From: Candidatus Levyibacteriota bacterium
Lineage (GTDB): Bacteria; Patescibacteriota; Microgenomatia; Levybacterales; UBA12049
NCBI GenBank assembly: GCA_016204425.1
Contig: JACQKR010000008.1
Location: forward strand, 1 to 20,404
Reading direction: 5' to 3'
Length of the DNA stretch: 20,404 nt
The notes beneath the pieces are model-generated. The model was not told where the DNA came from. It worked only from the letters and a program-made list of their open reading frames with translations, and searched no databases. Position numbers and translations under genes: made by a program. Below, piece by piece: positions 13,592 to 20,363 of the stretch (within the stretch, counting starts at the first letter, position 1; each line of letters opens with the position of its first letter).

Positions 13592-14170
13592 GTGAGAACA
13601 ACGATTATTCTTATCAGACATGGCGAAACGGCATGGAACAAGGAAAGAAGGATCCAGGGACAAAAAGACATTCCGCTTTCACCAACCGGTATTAAACAAG
13701 TCACAGCACTTGCGAAAAAAATACCCGCGCTTAACATATCGGTAATCTATAGTTCTACGCTCAAACGGGCGTATTATTCAGCGAAAATACTGACTGAGAA
13801 ATTAAAAAAGCCGATCATGCAAGAAGTAGGACTAAACGAACGGTCTTTTGGTGATTTTGAAGGAAAATTACATAGTCAGGTTGAGAAGGAATTGCGAGAA
13901 GACGAAACCCTGCTTACCTCCTCTCCTCCACATGGAGAAACACTCCCTCTGTTTAGACAGCGCGTTATGGAAACAATGGAAACGATTCTAAGAAAACATG
14001 CAGACGAGACAATTCTTATTGTCTGTCACGGCGGCGTTATGCAGGTGCTGATTGCACATTTCCGTGCCGAGGAACTCAATACGAACGAGGTGGGATTCCA
14101 ATTTGCCAATGCGTCAATCTACCTATTCCACCATACCGAAAAGGGCTATACAAAAGAGACGAGAACGTAA
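13592..14170 (+). CDS. Histidine phosphatase (phosphoglycerate mutase-like)
   Basis: A 192-aa cytosolic enzyme of the histidine phosphatase superfamily. The catalytic motif RHGET follows the start by eight residues (VRTTIILIRHGET), and the second histidine is in CHGG near residue 149. The acid/base region LNERSFGDFEG and the family's SSTLKRA motif are present. The start is set to GTG 13592: the motif is normally within ten residues of the N-terminus, and a TATAAT ends 6 nt upstream. The frame is open further upstream only through the csoR promoter. The substrate cannot be told; broad phosphatase is more likely than glycolytic mutase given the length. Confidence 0.92.
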   Translation: MRTTIILIRHGETAWNKERRIQGQKDIPLSPTGIKQVTALAKKIPALNISVIYSSTLKRAYYSAKILTEKLKKPIMQEVGLNERSFGDFEGKLHSQVEKELREDETLLTSSPPHGETLPLFRQRVMETMETILRKHADETILIVCHGGVMQVLIAHFRAEELNTNEVGFQFANASIYLFHHTEKGYTKETRT

Positions 14171-14173
14171 TTC

Positions 14174-14833
14174 CTACCCTTCAGTTGACCACCGCGCTTC
14201 TTTCTTCAACTTCTCAATATCGTTCACGCAAAACTGCTTGCCTAAATCGGTAAGGATACCTTTTCTTGTTAGCTTGCCGATCTCGACACTGACAGTCTCC
14301 CGGGTAAGACCAATCAGTGTTGCAATATCCTGATGTGTTAACGGAACTTCAATGATGACACTCTTTCCTTTTTCCTTACCATAATGGAGAACACAAAGAA
14401 CAAACATGGATGCGACTTTTTCATACGCATTTCCGAAGACAAGATATTTCATCCGTTCAAATGTCGTATTGAGCCGAATAAGAATACTTCCTGTAATTTG
14501 AAAGAGTACTTCCGGATTTTGCTTCAGATAATCAATGAATGCGATCCTTGGGGCTCGGATAGCCTCAACAGGGGTCATTGTTTCGTATGAGTAGTAGAGC
14601 GGCCTACCGGTTATTGCCCACCGAACCGGGAAAAAATCATGTGGCTTGAAAAGAAGCAAAGTCAGTTCTTCACCCTCTGTAGATAATGAATAGAACCGGA
14701 CAAACCCTTTTGTGATGAAATATACCCCCTGCGGTGTGTCATCAACACGTAACATCGTCTCTCGTTTTCGATACGACAATGTTTTATACGAAGAAAAGAA
14801 TTGCCTCAGACTCGTAATTACCTGTTCTTCCAT
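14174..14833 (-). CDS. Crp/Fnr-family transcription regulator
   Basis: A 219-aa protein from the ATG at 14833. The N-terminal cyclic-nucleotide-binding-type beta barrel (about 20-115, with GVYFITKGFVRFY and EELTLLLFKPHDFF) is followed by a dimer helix and a C-terminal winged helix (LTHQDIATLIGLTRETVS, about 165-182). It has no N-terminal cysteine cluster, so an Fnr-type Fe-S sensor is unlikely, and the effector is unknown. A TATAAT ends exactly 6 nt before ATG 14833, which favours this start over the ATG at 14872. It is tail to tail with the phosphatase gene, 3 nt apart. Confidence 0.92.
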   Translation of the reverse strand: MEEQVITSLRQFFSSYKTLSYRKRETMLRVDDTPQGVYFITKGFVRFYSLSTEGEELTLLLFKPHDFFPVRWAITGRPLYYSYETMTPVEAIRAPRIAFIDYLKQNPEVLFQITGSILIRLNTTFERMKYLVFGNAYEKVASMFVLCVLHYGKEKGKSVIIEVPLTHQDIATLIGLTRETVSVEIGKLTRKGILTDLGKQFCVNDIEKLKKEARWSTEG

Positions 14834-14839
14834 GGCAAC

Positions 14840-14868
14840 ATTATACACGAAGCTATATTTGTAAGAAA
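14840..14868 (-). promoter_or_regulatory. Promoter of the Crp/Fnr gene, leaderless
   Basis: Perfect TATAAT (14845-14840) on the minus strand, with +1 predicted at the A of the ATG (14833). The -35 is weak (TTTCTT, 17-nt spacing). Confidence 0.6.
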
Positions 14869-14971
14869 TCATACAGAATGATCGTACGAGTTATTACTGC
14901 AATCTCTATTCTTTTGCTATATAGTTCCATCATGGAAACAATACATGTATCAATACCTGAGGGAAACCAAC

Positions 14972-15619
14972 ATGAAAAACAAACTTCACATCATTTCCCC
15001 AGACTTATATGAACGGTTTATCTCGAAAGAAAGAGAAAAGCTTCTTGTTGTCACTCGGAAACACTGGATCACGATACTTCCCCATCTCCTTCTTCTCTTA
15101 GCATTTACCCTATTGACTATCGCGATCATCATCAGCTCAAGCTTCTATTTTAGCGTTCCGACTCATTTCGTGATCCTCAGTTTCCTTCTCTCGTTTGGCA
15201 TAAGTAGCAGTATTTGCTGGTTTACGATTGTTTCTTGGTATTATCATTTGTACATTGTGACGACGCGGAAAATCCTTGAATACCGGTATATTCCTCTTTT
15301 CACCCACAATATCAATGATGTCTTACTGGATCAGGTTCGCTGCACTGAAGTAGATATTGCAAAAAACGGCTTTATTGCTGAGCTGTTTGATATCGGAACG
15401 ATTACTGTTACGTTTGATCGGCCAACGCACCAGGAAGAATTTGTCTTGGCAAATATTCCATCTCCTGAAACAATGGGAATCTACCTTGGAGATGCGCTGG
15501 ATGTCAAAAAATTTGACATGCCCCGTGTATGGCATAAAACAGACAACCCTTCCAAACCGTTCCGTTTTACCGAAGAAATTTTCCCGGGACCATTCTCTTC
15601 CCCCTCAGCCTCAATATAA
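14972..15619 (+). CDS. bPH2 (DUF304-like) membrane protein
   Basis: A 215-aa protein. Two adjacent transmembrane helices lie at about residues 33-56 and 65-88, followed by a bacterial PH-like domain (WYYHLYIVTTRKILEYR to roughly residue 180). The YIVT-(T/N)-R-(K/R)-I pattern after the second helix is typical of this family. A GAGGG Shine-Dalgarno 8 nt ahead supports ATG 14972 over 14945. The C-terminal 35 residues are polar and proline-rich. Such proteins are common in Patescibacteria; the function is unknown, perhaps membrane-surface binding. It is divergent from the Crp/Fnr gene, which may control it. Confidence 0.88.
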   Translation: MKNKLHIISPDLYERFISKEREKLLVVTRKHWITILPHLLLLLAFTLLTIAIIISSSFYFSVPTHFVILSFLLSFGISSSICWFTIVSWYYHLYIVTTRKILEYRYIPLFTHNINDVLLDQVRCTEVDIAKNGFIAELFDIGTITVTFDRPTHQEEFVLANIPSPETMGIYLGDALDVKKFDMPRVWHKTDNPSKPFRFTEEIFPGPFSSPSASI

Positions 15620-15709
15620 ACAATCTGTTCTTCGTATTTGCGATTGAAGAAAAATGCTTTTTTGTTCTTTTCTATTGACTTTCTCCGAGAAAAGTACAAT
15701 TTGTTGCAT

Positions 15710-15739
15710 TTGACAAACAGAAAGCAGTGACGCTACAAT
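15710..15739 (+). promoter_or_regulatory. Promoter of the permuted DsbA gene
   Basis: TTGACA (15710-15715), 18 nt, TACAAT (15734-15739). +1 is predicted about 5 nt before ATG 15751, so this is again nearly leaderless. A TATAAT at 15742-15747 is too close to the ATG to produce a transcript containing it. Confidence 0.55.
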
Positions 15740-15750
15740 GGTATAATATT

Positions 15751-16551
15751 ATGGCAGAAACCCCACTCAGTGAATCAGATACGAAAAAAACGCCGTCCAA
15801 AAAATCTTCCGATCAGTATTTTGAGATAACACTTCCAAAATTTCGATTCAAAGATACGCCACTTGCGCCACTCTGGGTATTCTTGCTTCTTTTCTTTGCG
15901 TTTCTTCTTGGCATGATGACATCAAAAATCCAGTACCTGGAAAAGCAAAAAACAGAAACAACTAATTCCCAGGGAGTAAATACGCAGATCAATCAGCAAG
16001 CGCCGCAACCGCGATTTACGAGTGATGATATTAAGTCGTGGGCAAAGGAACTGAGTCTGGATACGAAAAAATTCAATACCTGCTTTGATTCTACGAAATA
16101 TGATGAAATCATTCAGAAAGACATGGATGCCGGAATTACAGCAGGCGCTGAGGCAACACCCTCATTTTTCATTAATGGTGTCAAAATCGTCGGCGCACAG
16201 CCGTACACCATATTCAAAGACGCGCTTGATAAAGAACTCGCAGGAACGGTGACTGATGAGCGAGTCGATGTGGAGGTAGGTCACTTCCCGGTCATGGGAA
16301 ACGCAAATGCTGCAATCAAGATCGTCGAATTCAGTGATTTTGAGTGCCCATTCTGTCGAAGATTTTATGAAGACACTTTGCCTCTTATTAAGAAAAACTA
16401 TATCGACACCGGAAAAGCGGCATTATATTACCGTCATGAACCACTCAGTATCCATCCGATGGCAAAACCATTTGCAAAAGCAGCGGAGTGTGCGAATGAA
16501 CAGAACAAATTCTGGGAAATGCACGATCTAATCTTCAAGAAGCAAAGCTAG
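15751..16551 (+). CDS. DsbA-like protein with swapped halves (circular permutation)
   Basis: A 266-aa anchored protein. The cytosolic tail is residues 1-39, the membrane anchor about 40-57 and a polar linker to 88. Residues 90-163 correspond to the C-terminal half of a DsbA domain (helical part, then TPSFFING with cis-Pro137). Residues 187-266 correspond to the N-terminal half (IVEFSDFECPFC, Cys199/Cys202, to FWEMHDLIF). The canonical DsbA at 3571-4233 has these halves in the reverse order (58-136, then 145-217), so all fold elements are present but permuted. The stop is only 1 nt from the converging ZIP gene. Start 15751 is chosen from the promoter position; GTG 15727 is an alternative. Confidence 0.88.
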   Translation: MAETPLSESDTKKTPSKKSSDQYFEITLPKFRFKDTPLAPLWVFLLLFFAFLLGMMTSKIQYLEKQKTETTNSQGVNTQINQQAPQPRFTSDDIKSWAKELSLDTKKFNTCFDSTKYDEIIQKDMDAGITAGAEATPSFFINGVKIVGAQPYTIFKDALDKELAGTVTDERVDVEVGHFPVMGNANAAIKIVEFSDFECPFCRRFYEDTLPLIKKNYIDTGKAALYYRHEPLSIHPMAKPFAKAAECANEQNKFWEMHDLIFKKQS

Positions 16552-16552
16552 C

Positions 16553-17323
16553 TTAGTGATTTCCCTCAAGAAGTGTAATTGCCACCCAAATAACCACGAC
16601 ACCCAGGAAGAGAAACGTCGTCTCTAAGAACGCATACCCTTTCTTCTCTTCATGATGAATCTCAGGAAGAAGGCTGTTTAGAGCAATATACAGAAAAAAT
16701 CCTGTAGTCAGTGCGAGCGCTATGGGAAGGATTGCTCTTATCTGCTCGCCTATCGCAAGCGCGAGAACTGCACCGACGACTGCAAGAAGCGCGCTTAAGA
16801 TGTTATAAAGAATAATTTTTTTCCGGGAGAGTCCCGCATGCAGCAGAACGGCAAAATCTCCTATCTCCTGCGGAAGTTCATGCGCAGCAACTGCAAGTGT
16901 CGTAACGATACCAAGTGACGGATTCACGAGAAATGTTATCGCAATTGCGACACCATCAATAAAGTTATGAGCACTATCGCTAAGGATAATCAACGGCACG
17001 GTGACAGAACCATGAACTCCTTTGTGTGTTTTTCGATGATATTGAAACCAGTGAATCCCCCGTTCGAGAAGATACATGAGCAACACGCCTCCGAGTGCCC
17101 AGTAAAATACATTAACATCCTGTCCGAGCTCTACCGCATGCTCTGATGCCTCGGGAAGCAATTCAAAAAACCCCGTTGCCAGTAAAGCTCCTGCTGCAAA
17201 CGGGACAAGAACATGTGATATAGCTTGGGCTCGCTTTCTTGAGAAAAGCAGGAGAAATCCCCCTGCTAATGCACCAATGCTCCCTAAAAGTGTTGCTAGT
17301 AAAATTGGTATTATTGTTGACAT
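16553..17323 (-). CDS. ZIP-family divalent metal transporter
   Basis: A 256-aa inner-membrane carrier with about eight helices. The metal-binding helices carry HNFIDG (119-124) and HELPQEIGD (148-156), the ZIP signature. A His-containing loop (HWFQYHRKTHKGVHG, 91-105) lies between helices three and four. Probable import of Zn2+ or Fe2+ by analogy with ZupT/GufA relatives. Its ATG lies 13 nt inside the end of the Fur-like gene, so both share one transcript and presumably metal-dependent control. Confidence 0.94.
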   Translation of the reverse strand: MSTIIPILLATLLGSIGALAGGFLLLFSRKRAQAISHVLVPFAAGALLATGFFELLPEASEHAVELGQDVNVFYWALGGVLLMYLLERGIHWFQYHRKTHKGVHGSVTVPLIILSDSAHNFIDGVAIAITFLVNPSLGIVTTLAVAAHELPQEIGDFAVLLHAGLSRKKIILYNILSALLAVVGAVLALAIGEQIRAILPIALALTTGFFLYIALNSLLPEIHHEEKKGYAFLETTFLFLGVVVIWVAITLLEGNH

Positions 17324-17721
17324 GATTCACACACTCCAAAAAATTCCAAAGCATGACGCTTGACGAGAAAACCTTTCTTCTCTTTTATTTCTCGTTCCAA
17401 AACGTTGATGCCGCAATCTGAGATATCTTCGATCCTTCCACATTGCTCACAGATCAGATGATGGTGATCAGAGCCAGCGAGTTCATAGCGAAATTTCCCT
17501 TCCTGAAATTCGAAGCGATCAATAATACCCTTCTCATAGAAGGTTTCAAGCATGCGGTAGACCGTGGCGCGATCGGCATCTACTCCTTCTTTCTGCAGAT
17601 ACGCAAAAATCTCCTCTGCATCGATTGGCTTCTGACTTCGTGCGAAAAGCTCCAGAACCCCAAGACGGGCATTGGTTACTTTTAAATTCACTTTTTGTAA
17701 GATGATTCGAAAATTTTCCAT
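17311..17721 (-). CDS. Fur/Zur-family metal-dependent regulator
   Basis: 136 aa from ATG 17721. An N-terminal winged helix (recognition segment RATVYRMLETF, 51-61) is followed by the dimer/metal domain with HHH (86-88), the structural zinc cysteines Cys91/Cys94 and Cys131/Cys134, and His123. The overlapping ZIP transporter downstream favours a zinc (Zur) or iron role; the sequence alone does not decide. The upstream ATG at 17757 would start in the -35, so 17721 is chosen: the -10 TATATT ends 7 nt before it. A perfect 7-1-7 palindrome in the promoter indicates autoregulation. Confidence 0.92.
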   Translation of the reverse strand: MENFRIILQKVNLKVTNARLGVLELFARSQKPIDAEEIFAYLQKEGVDADRATVYRMLETFYEKGIIDRFEFQEGKFRYELAGSDHHHLICEQCGRIEDISDCGINVLEREIKEKKGFLVKRHALEFFGVCESCQQ

Positions 17722-17728
17722 AGTCAAA

Positions 17729-17757
17729 AATATAACATATATGCAACTGAGTTGCAA
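17729..17757 (-). promoter_or_regulatory. Promoter and 7-1-7 operator of the fur-like/ZIP operon
   Basis: TTGCAA (17757-17752), 17 nt, TATATT (17734-17729) on the minus strand, with +1 one base before the ATG. The spacer and -35 contain the perfect palindrome TGCAACT-G-AGTTGCA (17742-17756), the 15-bp 7-1-7 form of Fur-family operators. Binding there would block RNA polymerase. Confidence 0.75.
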
Positions 17758-17784
17758 TTAGCAAATCTGTGCCCCGTTCCTTGC

Positions 17785-17819
17785 AGCTGGAAACCCCCTT
17801 TGTCAGGGGATTCCCAGCT
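17785..17819. repeat. Palindromic element upstream of the fur-like gene
   Basis: AGCTGG pairs with CCAGCT, and an inner CCCCT pairs with AGGGG, separated by small internal loops. It belongs to the class of short inverted repeats scattered through the window. Confidence 0.5.
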
Positions 17820-17856
17820 CAGTCAAGATCAAACAAAAAGCTAATGTGTATTACTT

Positions 17857-17912
17857 AAAATGCCGAGCAAAGGCATTTTGGTCCGTCTTGCTCTACGTTA
17901 AGACGGGCCAAA
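17857..17912 (-). terminator. Tandem hairpins after the 58-aa gene
   Basis: Reading away from the 58-aa gene there is first a 13-bp stem (17877-17889 with 17900-17912, one G-T pair, 10-nt loop), then a perfect 8-bp stem AAAATGCC/GGCATTTT (17857-17864, 17872-17879). The second stem ends in only four T residues, so terminator strength is uncertain. Confidence 0.5.
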
Positions 17913-17918
17913 GCACCT

Positions 17919-18095
17919 TTAGACAGGAATACTATCGTATTCTGATTTTTTGACAAATCTGGTCAATGATCGACCATCGGCTGTCTTCCCTTTTACGGCA
18001 TATTTTGTCTGATTGTTTGCTTGATACGTCGTCTTATCAGCAACTTCAGCTTCGACTTTTTGCCTTGTTTTTACATCATAAAATGTCATTTTCAT
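17919..18095 (-). CDS. Conserved-looking 58-aa protein, unknown function
   Basis: Small basic protein starting MKMTFYDVKTR. The ATG at 18095 is fixed by AAAGGAGGT (18110-18102), the strongest Shine-Dalgarno in the window, 6 nt ahead. The sequence alternates as a small beta-sheet protein and has repeated Lys, Thr and Asp with FYDVKTR near the N-terminus and RSLTRFVKK near the C-terminus. There are no cysteines or membrane segment. I recall similar short FYDVK-type proteins in related genomes but know no function. It has a consensus promoter and a 39-nt leader, unlike its leaderless neighbours, suggesting high expression. Confidence 0.75.
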   Translation of the reverse strand: MKMTFYDVKTRQKVEAEVADKTTYQANNQTKYAVKGKTADGRSLTRFVKKSEYDSIPV

Positions 18096-18117
18096 GCGCA
18101 GACCTCCTTTCTTTCGC

Positions 18118-18167
18118 GACAAATGCGATTTACTTGCATTAGTATATGCGATCGAGTCGCATTTGTC
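18118..18167. repeat. 11-bp inverted repeat across the promoter of the 58-aa gene
   Basis: GACAAATGCGA (18118-18128) and TCGCATTTGTC (18157-18167) are perfect inverted copies separated by 28 nt. One arm overlaps the -35 and the other lies in the leader. It could be a two-site operator or a DNA loop. Confidence 0.55.
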
Positions 18168-18169
18168 AA
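18141..18169 (-). promoter_or_regulatory. Promoter of the 58-aa gene with Fur-like box
   Basis: Consensus TTGACA (18169-18164), 17 nt, TATACT (18146-18141) on the minus strand. The spacer contains TGCGACTCGATCGCA (18161-18147), which matches the fur-like gene's operator TGCAACTCAGTTGCA at 11 of 15 positions and lies at the same place relative to -35 and -10. Confidence 0.7.
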
Positions 18170-18188
18170 GCACCGACTAAGTCGGTGC
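18170..18188. repeat. Short perfect hairpin
   Basis: GCACCGAC-TAA-GTCGGTGC, an 8-bp stem just upstream of the 58-aa gene promoter. Built like the other 3-nt-loop palindromes of the window. Confidence 0.5.
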
Positions 18189-18290
18189 GCAGATCCTCCT
18201 AAGATCGCAGCACGAAACGTGTACGAATAGTACTGAAAAGTTGAGTGCTAAGATCAGGAGGGTCAAGTCTCAATATTTGAGCTCATCTGT

Positions 18291-18296
18291 TATAAT
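18291..18296 (+). promoter_or_regulatory. -10 box of the YibE/F gene
   Basis: Perfect TATAAT with +1 predicted near 18303, 4 nt before ATG 18307. The -35 is poor. CTCAA-TAT-TTGAG (18269-18281), a small palindrome, lies where an activator or repressor could bind. Confidence 0.5.
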
Positions 18297-18306
18297 GAAA
18301 CATCTC

Positions 18307-19443
18307 ATGAATAAGCATATTCGAAAGTGGCTACATCCCGGCATTATTGCCGGTATTTGCATCATTGTTATTGGTGTCAGCCTCTTGCAAAGACCGGCAT
18401 TTCTCCCCTCATCCCCTAACACGACTGATTATAGTAAGGCCAAAATAGTAACACTTGGAAAAATTGAAACCAAACAAGTAGGTACACAAAAATCATTACT
18501 GCAAAAAATTACCGTACAGATACTTGATGGTGCGGACAAAAATAAGTCAGTAAGCATAGAGCGAAACCAGCTCAGTAACCAGCAAGGGCAAAACACCTAC
18601 TCACCCGGAGAGACAGTCATTATGGCAAAAACAGTGCAAGGAAAAAATACTATCTATGCGATTGCCGACCGCTATCGATTGCCCTCAATCGGAATCATTG
18701 TTGCAGTATTTTTCTTGATTGCCGTAGGGATTGCCGGAAAAAAAGGGTTTGGAGCAATCATCGGCATGATGCTGAGTCTTTTTATCATTCTCTCATTTAT
18801 CGTCCCGAATATTTTACATGGCAGCGATCCGCTTCTTATCAGCATCATCGGTGCTTTTTTTATCATGATAACCAGTATCTTTCTTGCCCATGGCTTATCG
18901 GACAAAACAGCGGTGGCAGTCGTCGCAACAGGCACATCGCTCGTTATTACCGCTTTCCTCTCAATCCTCGCAGTGCAGATCGGCAAACTCTCCGGTCTTG
19001 GCAGCGAAGAAGCATATACCTTGCAGATGGGGGCAGCAACCGTCAATCTGAAAGGCTTGCTCTTAGGCGGCATGATTATTGGCTCATTGGGAGTCCTCGA
19101 TGACGTTACGACGACTCAGACGGCGACAATTTTTGAACTTGCAAAAACAGACACAAAACTCAGTGTCTCCGAACTGTTCAAAAAGGGATTTGCCATAGGC
19201 AAAGAGCATATTGTTTCAGTCGTAAATACGCTCATCCTGGCCTATGCCGGCGCATCGCTCGGATTGTTTATTCTTTTTGTAATTAACCCTCTGCAGCAGC
19301 CTTACTGGGTCATTCTGAATAACGAAATGGTTGCTGAGGAAATCGTTCGATCAATTGCCGGGAGTATCGGCATTATTCTCGCTGTGCCGATCACCACACT
19401 GCTTGCCTCCTTCTTCTCACGATACGCGGTGAGTATTAAATAA
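18307..19443 (+). CDS. YibE/F-family membrane protein
   Basis: 378 aa. A first membrane helix (about residues 10-27) is followed by an external beta-rich segment to about 115, then about seven more helices. The signature GGMIIGSLGVLDDVTTTQ and the HGLSDKTAVA segment identify the YibE/F family, whose function is not established (in Lactococcus a homologue was linked to bacteriocin tolerance). ATG 18307 (MNKHIRKWL) is preferred since an ATG at 18295 overlaps the TATAAT and the open frame further upstream passes through the promoter. Converges on the 184-aa gene with a 37-bp gap. Confidence 0.9.
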   Translation: MNKHIRKWLHPGIIAGICIIVIGVSLLQRPAFLPSSPNTTDYSKAKIVTLGKIETKQVGTQKSLLQKITVQILDGADKNKSVSIERNQLSNQQGQNTYSPGETVIMAKTVQGKNTIYAIADRYRLPSIGIIVAVFFLIAVGIAGKKGFGAIIGMMLSLFIILSFIVPNILHGSDPLLISIIGAFFIMITSIFLAHGLSDKTAVAVVATGTSLVITAFLSILAVQIGKLSGLGSEEAYTLQMGAATVNLKGLLLGGMIIGSLGVLDDVTTTQTATIFELAKTDTKLSVSELFKKGFAIGKEHIVSVVNTLILAYAGASLGLFILFVINPLQQPYWVILNNEMVAEEIVRSIAGSIGIILAVPITTLLASFFSRYAVSIK

Positions 19444-19480
19444 AATTATTCCTTTAAAATTTTTGATTACCTATTGTAGG

Positions 19481-20035
19481 CTACCATGGCTGAATATGAT
19501 GTTGTTGTGCCCTCTGAAGCATATATTGATAATACTCTCTTGTTGGTGCCGTTTCAGGATTTTCACTAGTAAGACAAGTTGTTACAGCTGGTAATCTTTC
19601 TTTTGCATAGATGAGCATACTCCCTGCAGTAATGTATGTTCGTAGGGAACCCGTGTCGCTTGATGGATGACTAATTGCATTTGCACTACCGAGACAACTG
19701 CCAAATTGCCTCTCAAAAGTAACTACTTGATTACCTGATCCTACTGCTTGAAGATGTATTGCATGTTCAAATTTTTCTAGTACACCCTCTAAAAGAGTTT
19801 CTCCTTTTCGTGTACGAACCTGCGCTTCTACTCGTTGTGCTTCCAGCTCTTCTGCAAGCTTGAAGAAATCTTCAAACGAACCGGCACATACTCCTTGTTC
19901 TGTATCTGCATCTACTGATAATGATCCACCATATTCGTCGATTCGCGCAGTGATTTCCTCTGAGGTATCAAGCCATCCGAAGTGCTCACCGATTCTAGTG
20001 ATCACTCTTTTTCGCTTAGGTACTTCTACAGCCAT
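19481..20035 (-). CDS. Hypothetical protein, 184 aa
   Basis: No family recognised. It is a soluble protein with a basic N-terminus (MAVEVPKRKR), an acidic helical middle, then a Ser/Gly/Thr-rich part with two cysteines (SCLGS, TTCLTS) and a Gln/His-rich end (QRAQQHHIQPW). No signal or membrane segment. The ATG at 20035 is chosen because TATAAT lies 10 nt before it; the ATG at 20074 would fall in the -35. Confidence 0.7.
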   Translation of the reverse strand: MAVEVPKRKRVITRIGEHFGWLDTSEEITARIDEYGGSLSVDADTEQGVCAGSFEDFFKLAEELEAQRVEAQVRTRKGETLLEGVLEKFEHAIHLQAVGSGNQVVTFERQFGSCLGSANAISHPSSDTGSLRTYITAGSMLIYAKERLPAVTTCLTSENPETAPTREYYQYMLQRAQQHHIQPW

Positions 20036-20045
20036 AACGTGAAGC

Positions 20046-20074
20046 ATTATACTACCAAGCCAAGAGGAACTCAA
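20046..20074 (-). promoter_or_regulatory. Promoter of the 184-aa gene
   Basis: TTGAGT (20074-20069), 17 nt, perfect TATAAT (20051-20046). The predicted +1 is 4 nt before the ATG, so this is near-leaderless. Confidence 0.65.
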
Positions 20075-20090
20075 GCATTCCTTAGTGTGA

Positions 20091-20363
20091 TCACTGTATT
20101 ATTTCAAAATTATCTACCGCCTCAAGATCTTTTTCCCATGCAACCTCCACGTTTTCAACTTCAGCAAGGAATGGGCCTTTTTGGCAAACCATAAGTATTT
20201 GCTCGATTGCATCTTTCTTTCCTTGCAGCATCGCCTCTACTCTCCCATCAGGAAGGTTCTGAACCCATCCACAGATACTGTACTTCCTGGCCTCCGATTT
20301 CACAAATTGGCGGAAGCCAACCCCTTGAACTTGCCCTGTGATAAAAACGTGTGCTTGAACCAT
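20091..20363 (-). CDS. acyP: Acylphosphatase
   Basis: A 90-aa cytosolic enzyme hydrolysing acyl phosphates, the usual length. The phosphate loop GQVQGVGFR carries the catalytic Arg (residue 18), and GWVQNLPDGRVE supplies the catalytic Asn (residue 36) and the conserved GxVxNxxDGxVE signature. The ATG at 20363 places the loop at the normal distance from the N-terminus. No clear Shine-Dalgarno sequence or good promoter is seen in the 41 bp left before the window ends. Confidence 0.95.
   Translation of the reverse strand: MVQAHVFITGQVQGVGFRQFVKSEARKYSICGWVQNLPDGRVEAMLQGKKDAIEQILMVCQKGPFLAEVENVEVAWEKDLEAVDNFEIIQ

Noticed and set aside
15742..15747. TATAAT as the promoter of the permuted DsbA gene
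   Set aside because: It would start transcription inside the start codon region (about 15754); the TTGACA/TACAAT pair upstream fits better.
16549..16552. Permuted DsbA considered as a simple 3' truncation by a stop mutation
   Set aside because: The missing C-terminal half is present earlier in the same protein, so a plain truncation does not explain the layout.
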